A program made the position numbers and the translations under genes. The notes under the pieces were generated by a model, which was not told the origin of the DNA, did not search any database, and worked only from the letters and a program-made list of their open reading frames with translations. A DNA stretch of 64,000 nt from contig NZ_JBBUTH010000001.1 of NCBI RefSeq assembly GCF_038066595.1, forward strand, positions 434,001 through 498,000, in the 5' to 3' direction. Position 1 is the first letter of the stretch. Each line of letters begins with the position of its first letter. Source of the stretch: Pseudaquabacterium inlustre (GTDB taxonomy: Bacteria > Pseudomonadota > Gammaproteobacteria > Burkholderiales > Burkholderiaceae_C). Below, piece by piece: positions 38,065-46,665 of this stretch.

Positions 38065-38526
38065 TTACTTGATGAACTGGCGCAGCACCGCGCGCAGCGC
38101 CTCGACCAGCATGGTGTGGTCGATCGGCTGGCTGTGGCGAAAGCGCAGCGTGCGCGGATCGGGCCCGCGCAGCACGCGCTTGGGCGCGCGCCGCGGGCCG
38201 GCGGCGGCATGCACCAGCTGCAGCTGCGTGGCGTTGCGGTGCGGCGTCAGCGACAGGAAGGGCCGGCCGTTGTTCAGGTACACCAGGTTGCCCCACTTGA
38301 GGCTGGGCACCAGCAGCGGCGAGGCAGCCATCACCGCCTGGTGCACGGCGCGCGTGGTGTGGGCCTGGCGCTCGGGCATCAGCTCCAGCCAGGCATCGAG
38401 CAACTGGTCGGGCAGCACCAGCGGATGCGCCCGGGCCCCGGCCGGCAGCGGCGCGCGGCGGGGCGTGACACGCATGTCCATCACGCCCTCCGGCGACGCG
38501 CGGTCATCGGGACTGGCAAGCGACAC
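38065..38526 (-). CDS. DUF1801 domain protein (second copy)
   Basis: Predicted 153 aa from a GTG at 38526; TGAGG is about 7 bp upstream. The core AVHQAVMAASPLLVPSLKWGN, VYLNNGRPFLSLTPHRNATQLQL and a closing DHTMLVEALRAVLRQFIK match DUF1801. If the GTG is not used, MRVTPRRAPLP at 38475 would give 136 aa. It is 9 bp after the 95-residue gene and probably co-transcribed with it. Compared with the copy at 35264 it lacks the long Gly/Pro N-terminus. Confidence 0.75.
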   Translation of the reverse strand: MSLASPDDRASPEGVMDMRVTPRRAPLPAGARAHPLVLPDQLLDAWLELMPERQAHTTRAVHQAVMAASPLLVPSLKWGNLVYLNNGRPFLSLTPHRNATQLQLVHAAAGPRRAPKRVLRGPDPRTLRFRHSQPIDHTMLVEALRAVLRQFIK

Positions 38527-38535
38527 ATCGGCGCC

Positions 38536-38823
38536 TCAGTGCCGGGTCCAGCCCAGGTACTGCTCGAACAGGCGCAGCGCCAGCGCGCGCAGCGCGTCGT
38601 CGCCGCGCGCATGGGCCAGCTCCAGGCACTGCATCGCGTAGCGGCGGTCGTAGCGCATGCGCTGCGGCCCCACCACGATGCCGGCCGCACGCGCGCCATC
38701 GGCGAACTGCTGCAGCAGGCCACGGCTCAGGCAGGCGCCAGGCACCAGCGCCGGCACCACACCGCCCACCAGCCAATCGGCCGGCAGCGGCGGAAATTCG
38801 GTCACCTCGGGCACGGGGATCAT
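38536..38823 (-). CDS. Hypothetical protein, 95 aa
   Basis: Predicted 95 aa with no recognised domain. It begins MIPVPEVTEFPPLPADWLVGG and contains a YDRRYAMQCLELAHARGDD helix and a C-terminal LFEQYLGWTRH. AGGAGGTGCCGCG before the ATG is close to a perfect ribosome binding site. It is directly upstream of the second DUF1801 gene, so the pair may form a small operon. Confidence 0.65.
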   Translation of the reverse strand: MIPVPEVTEFPPLPADWLVGGVVPALVPGACLSRGLLQQFADGARAAGIVVGPQRMRYDRRYAMQCLELAHARGDDALRALALRLFEQYLGWTRH

Positions 38824-38934
38824 CGCGGCACCTCCTGTTTTGGGGTTGCTGGCGATGATGGGCCCCGGCCACCTGGGCCGAAGGGCCGAGAAGGGCCGGA
38901 AAGCCCGCCCGTTAGCGCCGATGTGGGTGCGCGC

Positions 38935-39582
38935 TCACCTGCCCTGCGCCGCGCGCCGCCGCCAGGCCAGCAGCGCCACGGCACCGCCCAGCCACAGCGG
39001 CACGGTGGCCGGCTCGGGCACGGCGCTGACTTCGAAGTGGAAAGTGGCCCGCGTGACGCCGTGGCCACCGACGTTCAGGAAACCGTAGGCCTGGCCCTTG
39101 TTCAGGTAACCGTCCCAGGGCATCGCGGCGGTGGTGGTGAGGTCCCAGCTGTCGCCGTCGAACAGGCTGTCGTCGGCCCGGTGAAAGCTCAGCACCGCGC
39201 GGTCGAGCTTCACCGTGCGCTGCAGCTGCAGCGGCTGGCTGTCGACGCCGACGTTGACCCACACCGTCTCGTCGGGCACGGTAAACAGATCGGTGGTGGC
39301 GTACATGCTGATGTCGATGGACCAGCGGCCGCCGCCCAGGTCCTGCTCCTGCTCACGGATGCCGAAGTGCAGCGTCCGGCCATCGGCCCAGACGGTGTCG
39401 AAGCCCTCGTCGATGCCGTCGAACTGCACCACGGCGGACGATGCGCCGGTCTGCGAGCCCCTGAAGAAGAAGCTGTACGTGCTGCCCGGCAGCACCAGCG
39501 ATTCGGCCTGGGCCGACAAGGGCGCGGCCAGGGCCGCGGTGGTGGCCAGCGCCAGGGCCTGGCGCAAGAACGGACGGTGCAT
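38935..39582 (-). CDS. PEP-CTERM sorting-signal protein
   Basis: Predicted 215 aa exported protein. An N-terminal signal peptide (ALALATTAALAAPLSAQA) is matched at the C-terminus by VPEPATVPLWLGGAVALLAW followed by RRR: the PEP motif, a hydrophobic helix and a basic cluster recognised by exosortase (EpsH/XrtA systems). The middle is a beta-rich domain (TVWVNVGVDSQPLQLQRTV). Such proteins are usually surface or biofilm-matrix associated in exopolysaccharide-producing betaproteobacteria. No exosortase is in the window, so it must act from another locus. Confidence 0.9.
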   Translation of the reverse strand: MHRPFLRQALALATTAALAAPLSAQAESLVLPGSTYSFFFRGSQTGASSAVVQFDGIDEGFDTVWADGRTLHFGIREQEQDLGGGRWSIDISMYATTDLFTVPDETVWVNVGVDSQPLQLQRTVKLDRAVLSFHRADDSLFDGDSWDLTTTAAMPWDGYLNKGQAYGFLNVGGHGVTRATFHFEVSAVPEPATVPLWLGGAVALLAWRRRAAQGR

Positions 39583-39731
39583 GGACAGGGTCTCCGTTGA
39601 ATTTGACGACGTTGTGCGTCAGATTCTGGCGAAGCCCTGCCGACACGGGAAGCCCCGTTCCCCCGCGAGCCAGGGGGGTGGATTGGTAACAGGCTGTCAG
39701 GCGGCGCCGGCGCGCGGCCGGGCGCAGGCGC

Positions 39732-40301
<570 letters not shown>

Positions 40302-40424
40302 CGTCGTTCACTCCGGGAATGCCCGGGCATTCTAGGTGGGGGCGGTTGGGGCGGCCCCGCATGGCGGCGCGGCGCGCGCTGTGTTGCACTGCACACTCCA
40401 CCCGACCGACCGGAGCATGCCGCC

Positions 40425-40967
40425 ATGGCCGCCAGCCCCTTGCGTCCCGCCAACGAACTGCTGGTGCAGTACGCCGCCTACCACCGCGACCGGCGCAACA
40501 TCCTGAGCCACTTCGTCGGCATCCCGATGATCGTGCTGGCCATCGGCGTGCTGCTGGCGCGCGTGCCGCTGGGGCCCACCAACCTGTCGTGGGTGGTGTG
40601 TGCGCTGGCCGCGCTGTGGTACCTGGGCCGCGGCCAGCCGGTGCTGGGCGCAGCCACCGTGGCGGTCAACGCCGTGCTGATTGCGCTGGCCCAGCCGCTG
40701 GCCGCCGGCGGCACCGGCACCTGGCTGGGCTGGGGGCTGGGCCTGTTCATCGTCGGCTGGGTGATCCAGTTCGTCGGCCACCACTGGGAGGGACGCAAGC
40801 CGGCCTTCGTCGACGACCTGGTGGGCCTGCTGGTGGGCCCGATGTTCGTGGTGGCCGAATGGCTGTTCGCGCTGGGCTGGGGCCGTGCGCTGGCCGACGA
40901 GATCACGCAGCGGGCCGGCCCCGAGCGGCGCGGCACCGCCGCCGCCGGCGCACCGCAACCGCACTGA
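40425..40967 (+). CDS. Mpo1-like membrane protein (DUF962)
   Basis: Predicted 180 aa integral membrane protein with four or five hydrophobic segments. The family motifs are YHRDRRNILSHFVGIP near the N-terminus and QFVGHHWEGRKPAF, supplying conserved histidines. Yeast Mpo1 is an iron-dependent dioxygenase acting on 2-hydroxy fatty acids; whether bacterial members do the same is not settled. GGAG lies 9 bp upstream of the ATG. It is followed 30 bp later by panE on the same strand. Confidence 0.85.
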   Translation: MAASPLRPANELLVQYAAYHRDRRNILSHFVGIPMIVLAIGVLLARVPLGPTNLSWVVCALAALWYLGRGQPVLGAATVAVNAVLIALAQPLAAGGTGTWLGWGLGLFIVGWVIQFVGHHWEGRKPAFVDDLVGLLVGPMFVVAEWLFALGWGRALADEITQRAGPERRGTAAAGAPQPH

Positions 40968-40997
40968 ACGCTGCTGACCGCGCCCGACACCCGCCCG

Positions 40998-42029
40998 ATG
41001 CCCCCACCCGCCCTCGGCCCCGACGCCTGCGACCCGGTGCTGGTGATGGGCGCGGGCAGCATCGGCGGCTGGCTGGGGGGCCGCCTGGCCGCCGCCGACG
41101 TGCCGGTGGTGATGGTGGGCCGGCCGCGCACGCTGGATGCGATGCGCGCACGCGGCCTGACGCTGACCGACTGCGACGGCGGCCGCCTGCACCTGCCGCC
41201 CGAGCGCCTGACGCTGGCCGAATCGGTGCCCGAGGGCCTGCGTCCCGGCCTGGCGCTGATGTGCGTGAAGACCGCCGCCACGCCCACCGCCGCGGCCGAG
41301 CTGGGCGAGAAGCTGCCAGCCGGCACGCCGGTGATCTCGATGCAGAACGGCCTGGGCAATGCAGCGCGCATTGCCGCCGCCGCGCCGCGCCTGGCCGCGC
41401 TGCCCGGCATGGTGCCCTACAACGTGGCCGAGCTGTCGCCCGGACACCTGCACCGCGGCACCGGCGGGCGGCTGGCGGCGCAGGCCCATCCGGCGTTGGC
41501 GCCCTGGTGGCCGGTGCTGCAGGCCGCGGGCCTGGACGTCGACGTGCACGAGGACCTCACCGCCGTGCAGTGGGGCAAGCTGCTGCTGAACCTGAACAAC
41601 GCGGTCAACGCGCTGTCGGGCCTGCCCTTGCGCGCGCAGCTGCTCGACCGCGACCTGCGCCGCTGCACCGCCGCGCTGATGCGCGAGACGCTGCGCTTGC
41701 TCGACCGCGCGGGCATCGTGCCGGCACGGCTGTCACCGCTGCCGCCGGCCTGGCTGCCGGAGGTGCTGTCGCTGCCCTCGCCGCTGTTCCGCGCGGTGGC
41801 CGCACGCATGCTGCGCATCGACGACAAGGCGCGCTCCAGCATGGCCGATGACCTGGCGCTGGGCCGCGTCACCGAGGTCGACGCGCTCAACGGCGAGGTG
41901 CTGCGCCTGGCCGCGCAGCTGGGCCTGGCGGCGCCGGTCAACGCGCGCCTGGTGGCGCTGGTGCACAGCTGGTCGCGGCTGTCGCCGCCGCTCGGCGGCC
42001 CGGCACTGCGCGAGGCCCTCGGCGTGTAG
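40998..42029 (+). CDS. panE: 2-dehydropantoate 2-reductase
   Basis: Predicted 343 aa NADPH-dependent ketopantoate reductase of the pantothenate/CoA pathway. The Rossmann fingerprint is VLVMGAGSIGGWLGG; the catalytic lysine region is CVKTAAT, and the C-terminal helical domain has LLLNLNNAVNALSG and the SSMADDLALGRVTEVDALNG signature. It is about 30 residues longer than E. coli PanE. It may share a transcript with the Mpo1-like gene. Paralogous ketopantoate-reductase-like enzymes with other substrates exist, so the specificity is moderately secure. Confidence 0.85.
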   Translation: MPPPALGPDACDPVLVMGAGSIGGWLGGRLAAADVPVVMVGRPRTLDAMRARGLTLTDCDGGRLHLPPERLTLAESVPEGLRPGLALMCVKTAATPTAAAELGEKLPAGTPVISMQNGLGNAARIAAAAPRLAALPGMVPYNVAELSPGHLHRGTGGRLAAQAHPALAPWWPVLQAAGLDVDVHEDLTAVQWGKLLLNLNNAVNALSGLPLRAQLLDRDLRRCTAALMRETLRLLDRAGIVPARLSPLPPAWLPEVLSLPSPLFRAVAARMLRIDDKARSSMADDLALGRVTEVDALNGEVLRLAAQLGLAAPVNARLVALVHSWSRLSPPLGGPALREALGV

Positions 42030-42044
42030 CCGCGGCGCGGGCCC

Positions 42045-42902
42045 TCACAGGCCGTGCGCCGCCTCCAGCAGGCTGCTGGCGCCCTCGTACTGGCCCAGCA
42101 GCTTGACCAGCACCGGCAGCGCCTCGGCCAGCAGCGGCTTGAGCGTGTGCGGCGGATTGATCACGAACATGCCGCTGCCCAGCATGCCGAAGCCGCGCTC
42201 GTCGGGCTCGGTCACGGTCAGGCGGGCGTGCAGCCAGCCCTTGCGGGCCTGGGCTTCGGCCACGGTGCGCAGCCGGGGCGCCAGCTGGGCCGAATCGCGC
42301 AGCGTGAGCTGCGGGTACCAGACCAGGATCACGCATTCGGCAAAGCGCGTCAGCGCATCGCGGCAGGCGGCCACCACGGCGGCGTAATCGGTCTTGATCT
42401 CGTAGGACGGATCGATCAGCAGCACGCCACGGCGGCTGGTGGGCGGCAGCTGGCCCTTGATGCCGGCAAAGCCATCGGACTTGCTGACCGCCACCTGCCG
42501 GTCGCCCGCGAAGGCCTGGGCCAGCAGGTCGTGGTCGGTGGGGTGCAGTTCGAACAGGCGCAGCTGGTCCTGCGGCCGCATCATCGCGCGGGTGAGCTTG
42601 GGGCTGCCGGGGTAGAACTGCAGTTCGCCGGGCGGGTTGAAGGCCCGCACCTGCGCCACGTAGTCGGCCAGCAGCGGCGGCAGGCGCTTGCCCTCCAGCA
42701 CGCGGGCCACACCGCGCTGGTATTCGGCATGCTTTTGCGCCTGCGGCGCGTGCAGCGCGTAGGCGCCGGCGCCGGCATGGGTGTCCACCAGACGCCAGGT
42801 CTTGTCCTTCTGGTTCATGTGGTGCAGCACGGCCAGCAAGGTGGCGTGCTTGAGCACGTCGGCATGGTTGCCGGCGTGGAAAGCGTGGCGGTAGGCGAGC
42901 AT
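42045..42902 (-). CDS. rlmJ: 23S rRNA (adenine(2030)-N(6))-methyltransferase RlmJ
   Basis: Predicted 285 aa SAM-dependent methyltransferase modifying A2030 of 23S rRNA. It has the diagnostic N-terminus MLAYRHAFHAGNHADVLKH, the SAM-motif region VDTHAGAGAYAL and motif IV LLIDPSYEIKTDY (the DPPY-type catalytic site, here DPSY). The start at 42902 is fixed by that N-terminus; the longer frame is the upstream noncoding region. It converges on panE. Confidence 0.96.
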   Translation of the reverse strand: MLAYRHAFHAGNHADVLKHATLLAVLHHMNQKDKTWRLVDTHAGAGAYALHAPQAQKHAEYQRGVARVLEGKRLPPLLADYVAQVRAFNPPGELQFYPGSPKLTRAMMRPQDQLRLFELHPTDHDLLAQAFAGDRQVAVSKSDGFAGIKGQLPPTSRRGVLLIDPSYEIKTDYAAVVAACRDALTRFAECVILVWYPQLTLRDSAQLAPRLRTVAEAQARKGWLHARLTVTEPDERGFGMLGSGMFVINPPHTLKPLLAEALPVLVKLLGQYEGASSLLEAAHGL

Positions 42903-43020
42903 GGGCCGCACTGTGCCATGAGACGCGCACCGCGCCGGCCCTGCACCGCGGGCCGGCCCCAAGTTGAACGGCGATTCATGTTTGCCTACGATCGGCAGAT
43001 CGCCGCGCACCGGAGCCTGC

Positions 43021-44331
43021 ATGACCGCCCTGCCCTACCACGCCATTCCCCTGGTCAAGGGCCTGCCCCTGGTGGGCAACCTGCCCAAATTCCTGCGCGA
43101 TCCGCTGGCCAATGCGCAGGGCCTGGCCGAGCATGGCAACGTGGTGCGCTCGCGCACCTTCTTCGAGACCGTCACGCTGCTGGGCCCCGAGGCCAACCAG
43201 TTCGTGCTGCACGACCGCGAGGGCAACTTCAGCAGCCGCGGCGGCTGGGCCTACTGGATCGACCAAGTGTTTCCCGGCGCCATCATGGCCATGGACGACC
43301 CGCAGCACAAACACCACCGCCGCATCATGCAGGGCGCCTTCAAGCGCCAGGCCATGGACCGCTATGTGCGCGACATGGGCCCGGTGATCGAGGCCGTGGT
43401 GGGCGCCTGGCCGGCCGGGCGGCTGCTGGTGTTCCCGCAGGTCAAGGCGCTGACGCTGAACATCGCCGCGCGGGTGTTCATGGGCCTGGCGCTGGGCCCC
43501 GAGGCCGACCGCATGAACCAGGCCTTCGTCGACACGGTGGCCGCCTCGCTGGCCCTGGTGCGGCGCAGCGTGCCGCCGCTGGCCATGTGGCGCGGCGTGC
43601 GCGCCCGCCGCTACCTGGTGGGCCTGATGCGCAGCAGGATCGCCGAGAAGCGCGCCACCGAGACGCCCGACCTGTTCAGCCAGCTGTGCCACGCCCGCAG
43701 CGAGGACGGCGAGGCCTTCACGGATGACGAGGTGGTCGACCACATGATCTTCCTGATGATGGCCGCGCACGACACCACCACCTCGGCGCTGACCACGATG
43801 TTCTATTGCCTGGCACGCGAGCCCGAATGGCAGGAGCGCCTGCGCGCCGACGCCCAGGCGCTGGCCCCCGCCCATCTGGCGCTGGCCGATCTGCCCGGCC
43901 GCGAGCGCACCGAGTGGGTGATGAAGGAGGCGCTGCGCCTGTACCCGCCGCTCACCTCCATCCCACGCAAGGCCGCGCGCGACTGCGAGTTCGGCGGCTA
44001 CCGCATCCCGCGCGGCACGCCGGTGGGCGTGTCACCGATCCACACCCACCACATGCCCGAGCTGTGGACCGAACCCACGCGCTTCGACCCCGAGCGCTTC
44101 TCGCCGGCCCGCGCCGAGCACAAGCGCCATGCCTATGCCTACCTGCCCTTCGGCGGCGGTGCGCACCTGTGCATCGGCCAGCACTTCGCCGACATGGAGG
44201 TCAAGGCCGTGATGCACCAGGTGCTGCGCCGCTGGCGCTGGACGGTGCCCGAGGGCTACCGCATGCCCTACCAGCTGGTGCCCATCGCCAAGCCGCGCGA
44301 CGGCCTGCCGATCACGCTGCAGCCGGTCTGA
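43021..44331 (+). CDS. Cytochrome P450
   Basis: Predicted 436 aa haem monooxygenase. The I-helix oxygen-activation motif is AAHDTTTS, the K-helix ExxR is KEALRLYPP, and the haem ligand loop FGGGAHLCIG gives C384. No membrane anchor is visible, so it is a soluble bacterial P450 needing separate ferredoxin partners. It is followed by a convergent TetR gene whose last codons overlap its 3' end by 20 bp. The substrate cannot be inferred. The start at 43021 (MTALPYHAIP) leaves a short upstream gap from rlmJ. Confidence 0.92.
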   Translation: MTALPYHAIPLVKGLPLVGNLPKFLRDPLANAQGLAEHGNVVRSRTFFETVTLLGPEANQFVLHDREGNFSSRGGWAYWIDQVFPGAIMAMDDPQHKHHRRIMQGAFKRQAMDRYVRDMGPVIEAVVGAWPAGRLLVFPQVKALTLNIAARVFMGLALGPEADRMNQAFVDTVAASLALVRRSVPPLAMWRGVRARRYLVGLMRSRIAEKRATETPDLFSQLCHARSEDGEAFTDDEVVDHMIFLMMAAHDTTTSALTTMFYCLAREPEWQERLRADAQALAPAHLALADLPGRERTEWVMKEALRLYPPLTSIPRKAARDCEFGGYRIPRGTPVGVSPIHTHHMPELWTEPTRFDPERFSPARAEHKRHAYAYLPFGGGAHLCIGQHFADMEVKAVMHQVLRRWRWTVPEGYRMPYQLVPIAKPRDGLPITLQPV

Positions 44332-45001
44332 CCGCCGCCGGCACGCCCACCGCGGCCAGGAAGCAGCGCGCCAGTTCGCGAGCCAGCGCCGCGTCGTGCA
44401 GGCGCACCGGGCCGCCGTCGTGCAGCACGGCGTTGACCAGGGTGCTGAACACCATCTGGAAGGCGAAGTCCATACGCCGGCGGCGCTGGCGGGCCGGCAC
44501 CGCGCCAAGCTCGGGCCCCAGGCGGGCATAGACGCGGTCGACCACCTGGTCGTTCAGGCGCATCAGCGGGCCCCAGTACAGGTGGGTGCGTGCGGGGTCG
44601 CTGACCGCGGCGCGGAAGATGCCCTGGTGCGCGCGGTGCACCTGCACCAGCCACTGCATCAGCAGCGCCACCTGGCGCGCCGCGCCGGCGCGCTGCATCG
44701 CGGCCGAGGCCAGCAACTGCTGCAGATCGGCAAAGGCGGCGGCCCCGGCCTCGCGGCACAGCTCGGCAAACCAGGCGTTCTTGTCCTCGAAGCGGGTGTA
44801 GAACGAGCCCACGGCCACGCCGGCGGCCGCCGCCACCTGGGCCACCGACAGCGAGGGCAGGTCGTGCGTGGCCAGCAGCGTGCGGCCGGCGTCCAGCAGC
44901 GCCTGGTGCTTGCGCTGGCTGCGCGCCTGCTTGGCCGCGCGCACGCCCACGCGGGCCGGCACAGGCGCGGCATCGGGCACGGCGGGTGGCGGCGGCGGCA
45001 T
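44312..45001 (-). CDS. TetR/AcrR-family transcriptional regulator
   Basis: Predicted 229 aa. A Pro-rich start is followed by the TetR helix-turn-helix: LLDAGRTLLATHDLPSLSVA, VAAAAGVAVGSFYTRFEDK. The C-terminal helical ligand domain is unassigned. Its 3' end overlaps the P450 gene by 20 bp in the opposite orientation, which suggests a functional tie with that gene. It may regulate the P450, itself, or the aminotransferase upstream of which it starts. The longer reading frame into the intergenic region is not supported. Confidence 0.87.
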   Translation of the reverse strand: MPPPPPAVPDAAPVPARVGVRAAKQARSQRKHQALLDAGRTLLATHDLPSLSVAQVAAAAGVAVGSFYTRFEDKNAWFAELCREAGAAAFADLQQLLASAAMQRAGAARQVALLMQWLVQVHRAHQGIFRAAVSDPARTHLYWGPLMRLNDQVVDRVYARLGPELGAVPARQRRRRMDFAFQMVFSTLVNAVLHDGGPVRLHDAALARELARCFLAAVGVPAAVRPAAA

Positions 45002-45398
45002 GGCGGGCACGGCAGAACGCAGCAGGCTGAGATGGGGGCCACGGCATGATGCCATCGGCCAGGCTGCCGTCGTCCACACGCCACAACCTGTGCTGCCGCT
45101 TGACGCCGGCCGCGGCCAGCCCGCACCATCGCGGCACCATGCTGATGACCCAGGCCCGCTCGCTGCGACGCCGCTCACGACGACATCGTTGAGCGGAATC
45201 GCTGTTGCCGGGCCTTGATCGACGCAAGGCCACCCTCCGAAGGCCACGATTCCCATCGTGGCCTTCGTCATTTCCGGGTTCCGGCTGCTGCGCGCCAGGG
45301 CGAGCAGGCGCTGCGGACCCGGCGGCCTGGGGCACATGGGGCGTGATCCCTTCGGTTTCCTTCTCCCGGCATCGATGCCACCGAACCCCGAACCCGCC
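45002..45398 (+). other. Structured intergenic region upstream of the aminotransferase gene
   Basis: This 397 bp gap holds no gene that I can defend. Between 45171 and 45267 there are three consecutive hairpins on the plus strand (45171-45196, 45211-45231, 45238-45267). The last ends about 130 bp before the aminotransferase ATG. I see no convincing consensus promoter. Confidence 0.55.
45238..45267. terminator. Perfect 13 bp hairpin, terminator-like, in the aminotransferase leader
   Basis: CGAAGGCCACGAT and ATCGTGGCCTTCG pair fully around a TCCC loop and are followed by TCATTTCC. The right arm could also pair with an earlier AGGCCAC copy at 45227-45233, so alternative structures are possible, as in attenuators. 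It could equally end a short RNA. Confidence 0.45.
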
Positions 45399-46634
45399 AT
45401 GACTGCCCTGCTGCAAGCCACCCCGCCTGTCGCCGCCCCCTTCCACCCGCCCCCGGCCGTGATGCCCGTGGCCCAGCGCCCGCCGCAGGTCTTCGTGCGC
45501 GGTCAGGGCAGCTGGCTGTGGGACGCCCAGGATCGCCGTTACTTCGATGCCGTGCAGGGCTGGGCCGTGAACACGCTGGGCCATGCGCCGCCCGCGGTGG
45601 CCGAGGCGCTGGCGCACCAGGCCGGCACGCTGCTGCAGGCCGGACCGGGCTTCTACAACGCACCGGCCATCGCGCTGTGCGAGCGGCTGTGCGCGCTGAG
45701 CGGCCTGGCCCATGCCTTCATCACCACCAGCGGTGCCGAGGCCAACGAGGGCGCGGTGAAGCTGGCGCGCAAGTGGGGCCAGCAGCAGCGCGGCGGCGCG
45801 GCCACGGTGATCACGATGGCCAACAGCTTTCACGGCCGCACGCTGGCCATGATGGCGGCCAGCGGCAAGCCCGGCTTCGACCGCATCTTCGCGCCGGCCG
45901 TGCCGGGCTTCGTGCACATGCCCTTCAATGACCTGGCGGCGGTGCGGCAGGCCATCGGCACCGACACCGTGGCCGTGATGCTGGAACTGGTGCAGGGCGA
46001 GGCCGGCGTGGTCGAGGCGCAGCCGGGCTTCGTGCAAGGCCTGCGCGCGCTGTGCGATGCCCACGGCCTGCTGCTGATCGTCGACGAGGTGCAGACCGGC
46101 ATCGGCCGCTGCGGCACGCTGTTCGCGCACACCCAGTGGGATGTGCAGCCCGACATCGTGACGCTGGGCAAGGGCCTGGGCGCCGGCGTGCCGGCCGGTG
46201 CGGTACTGGCGCGCGCAGGTGTGTGCCGCTTCGTGCCCGGTGACCAGGGCGGCACCTACAACGGCAATGCGCTGGTGTGCGCCGCCGCGCTGGCGGTGCT
46301 GGACGCGGTGAGCGCACCCGGCTTCATGCAGAACGTACACAACCGGGGAGAACAACTGGCCGCCGGGCTGGCGCGGCTGTCGGCCCGCCACGGCCTGGGC
46401 GGCGTGCACGGCCGCGGCCTGCTGCGCGCGCTGGCGCTGCCACCGCAGCTGGCCTCGGGCGTGGTGGCCGACGCGGCACGCACGCTGCCAGGCGACTGCG
46501 GCCTGCTGGTCAACCCGGCCCAGCCGCAGCGCCTGCGCCTGATGCCGGCGCTGAACATCACGGCGGCCGAGGTCGACACCCTGCTCGCGCTGCTGGACCG
46601 CGCACTGGCCATCGCCACCGCGCCCCCAGCCTGA
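45399..46634 (+). CDS. Acetylornithine/succinyldiaminopimelate-type aminotransferase (class III)
   Basis: Predicted 411 aa PLP enzyme. Family motifs are FDAVQGWAVNTLGHAPP, TTSGAEANEGAVKLARKWG, NSFHGRTLAMMAASG, the cofactor aspartate in LIVDEVQTGIGRCG, and the Schiff-base lysine in VTLGKGLGAGVPAG. It is most like ArgD (acetylornithine aminotransferase), but other class III omega-aminotransferases (ornithine, 4-aminobutyrate) share this pattern, so I leave the symbol empty. No other arginine genes are nearby. It is preceded by a multi-hairpin leader. No clear ribosome binding site precedes 45399. Confidence 0.82.
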   Translation: MTALLQATPPVAAPFHPPPAVMPVAQRPPQVFVRGQGSWLWDAQDRRYFDAVQGWAVNTLGHAPPAVAEALAHQAGTLLQAGPGFYNAPAIALCERLCALSGLAHAFITTSGAEANEGAVKLARKWGQQQRGGAATVITMANSFHGRTLAMMAASGKPGFDRIFAPAVPGFVHMPFNDLAAVRQAIGTDTVAVMLELVQGEAGVVEAQPGFVQGLRALCDAHGLLLIVDEVQTGIGRCGTLFAHTQWDVQPDIVTLGKGLGAGVPAGAVLARAGVCRFVPGDQGGTYNGNALVCAAALAVLDAVSAPGFMQNVHNRGEQLAAGLARLSARHGLGGVHGRGLLRALALPPQLASGVVADAARTLPGDCGLLVNPAQPQRLRLMPALNITAAEVDTLLALLDRALAIATAPPA

Positions 46635-46665
46635 CACGGGCGCCGGCGGGCCGGCGGCCACGTCG

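Noticed and set aside
35914..39600. Plus-strand frame of 1228 codons opposite the CoA-transferase and DUF1801 genes
   Set aside because: It spans several real minus-strand genes and their gaps and has the typical low-complexity antisense composition.
43021..45001. A P450-centred biosynthetic gene cluster
   Set aside because: Neighbours are rRNA methylation, pantothenate and aminotransferase genes; no tailoring or core biosynthetic enzymes accompany it.
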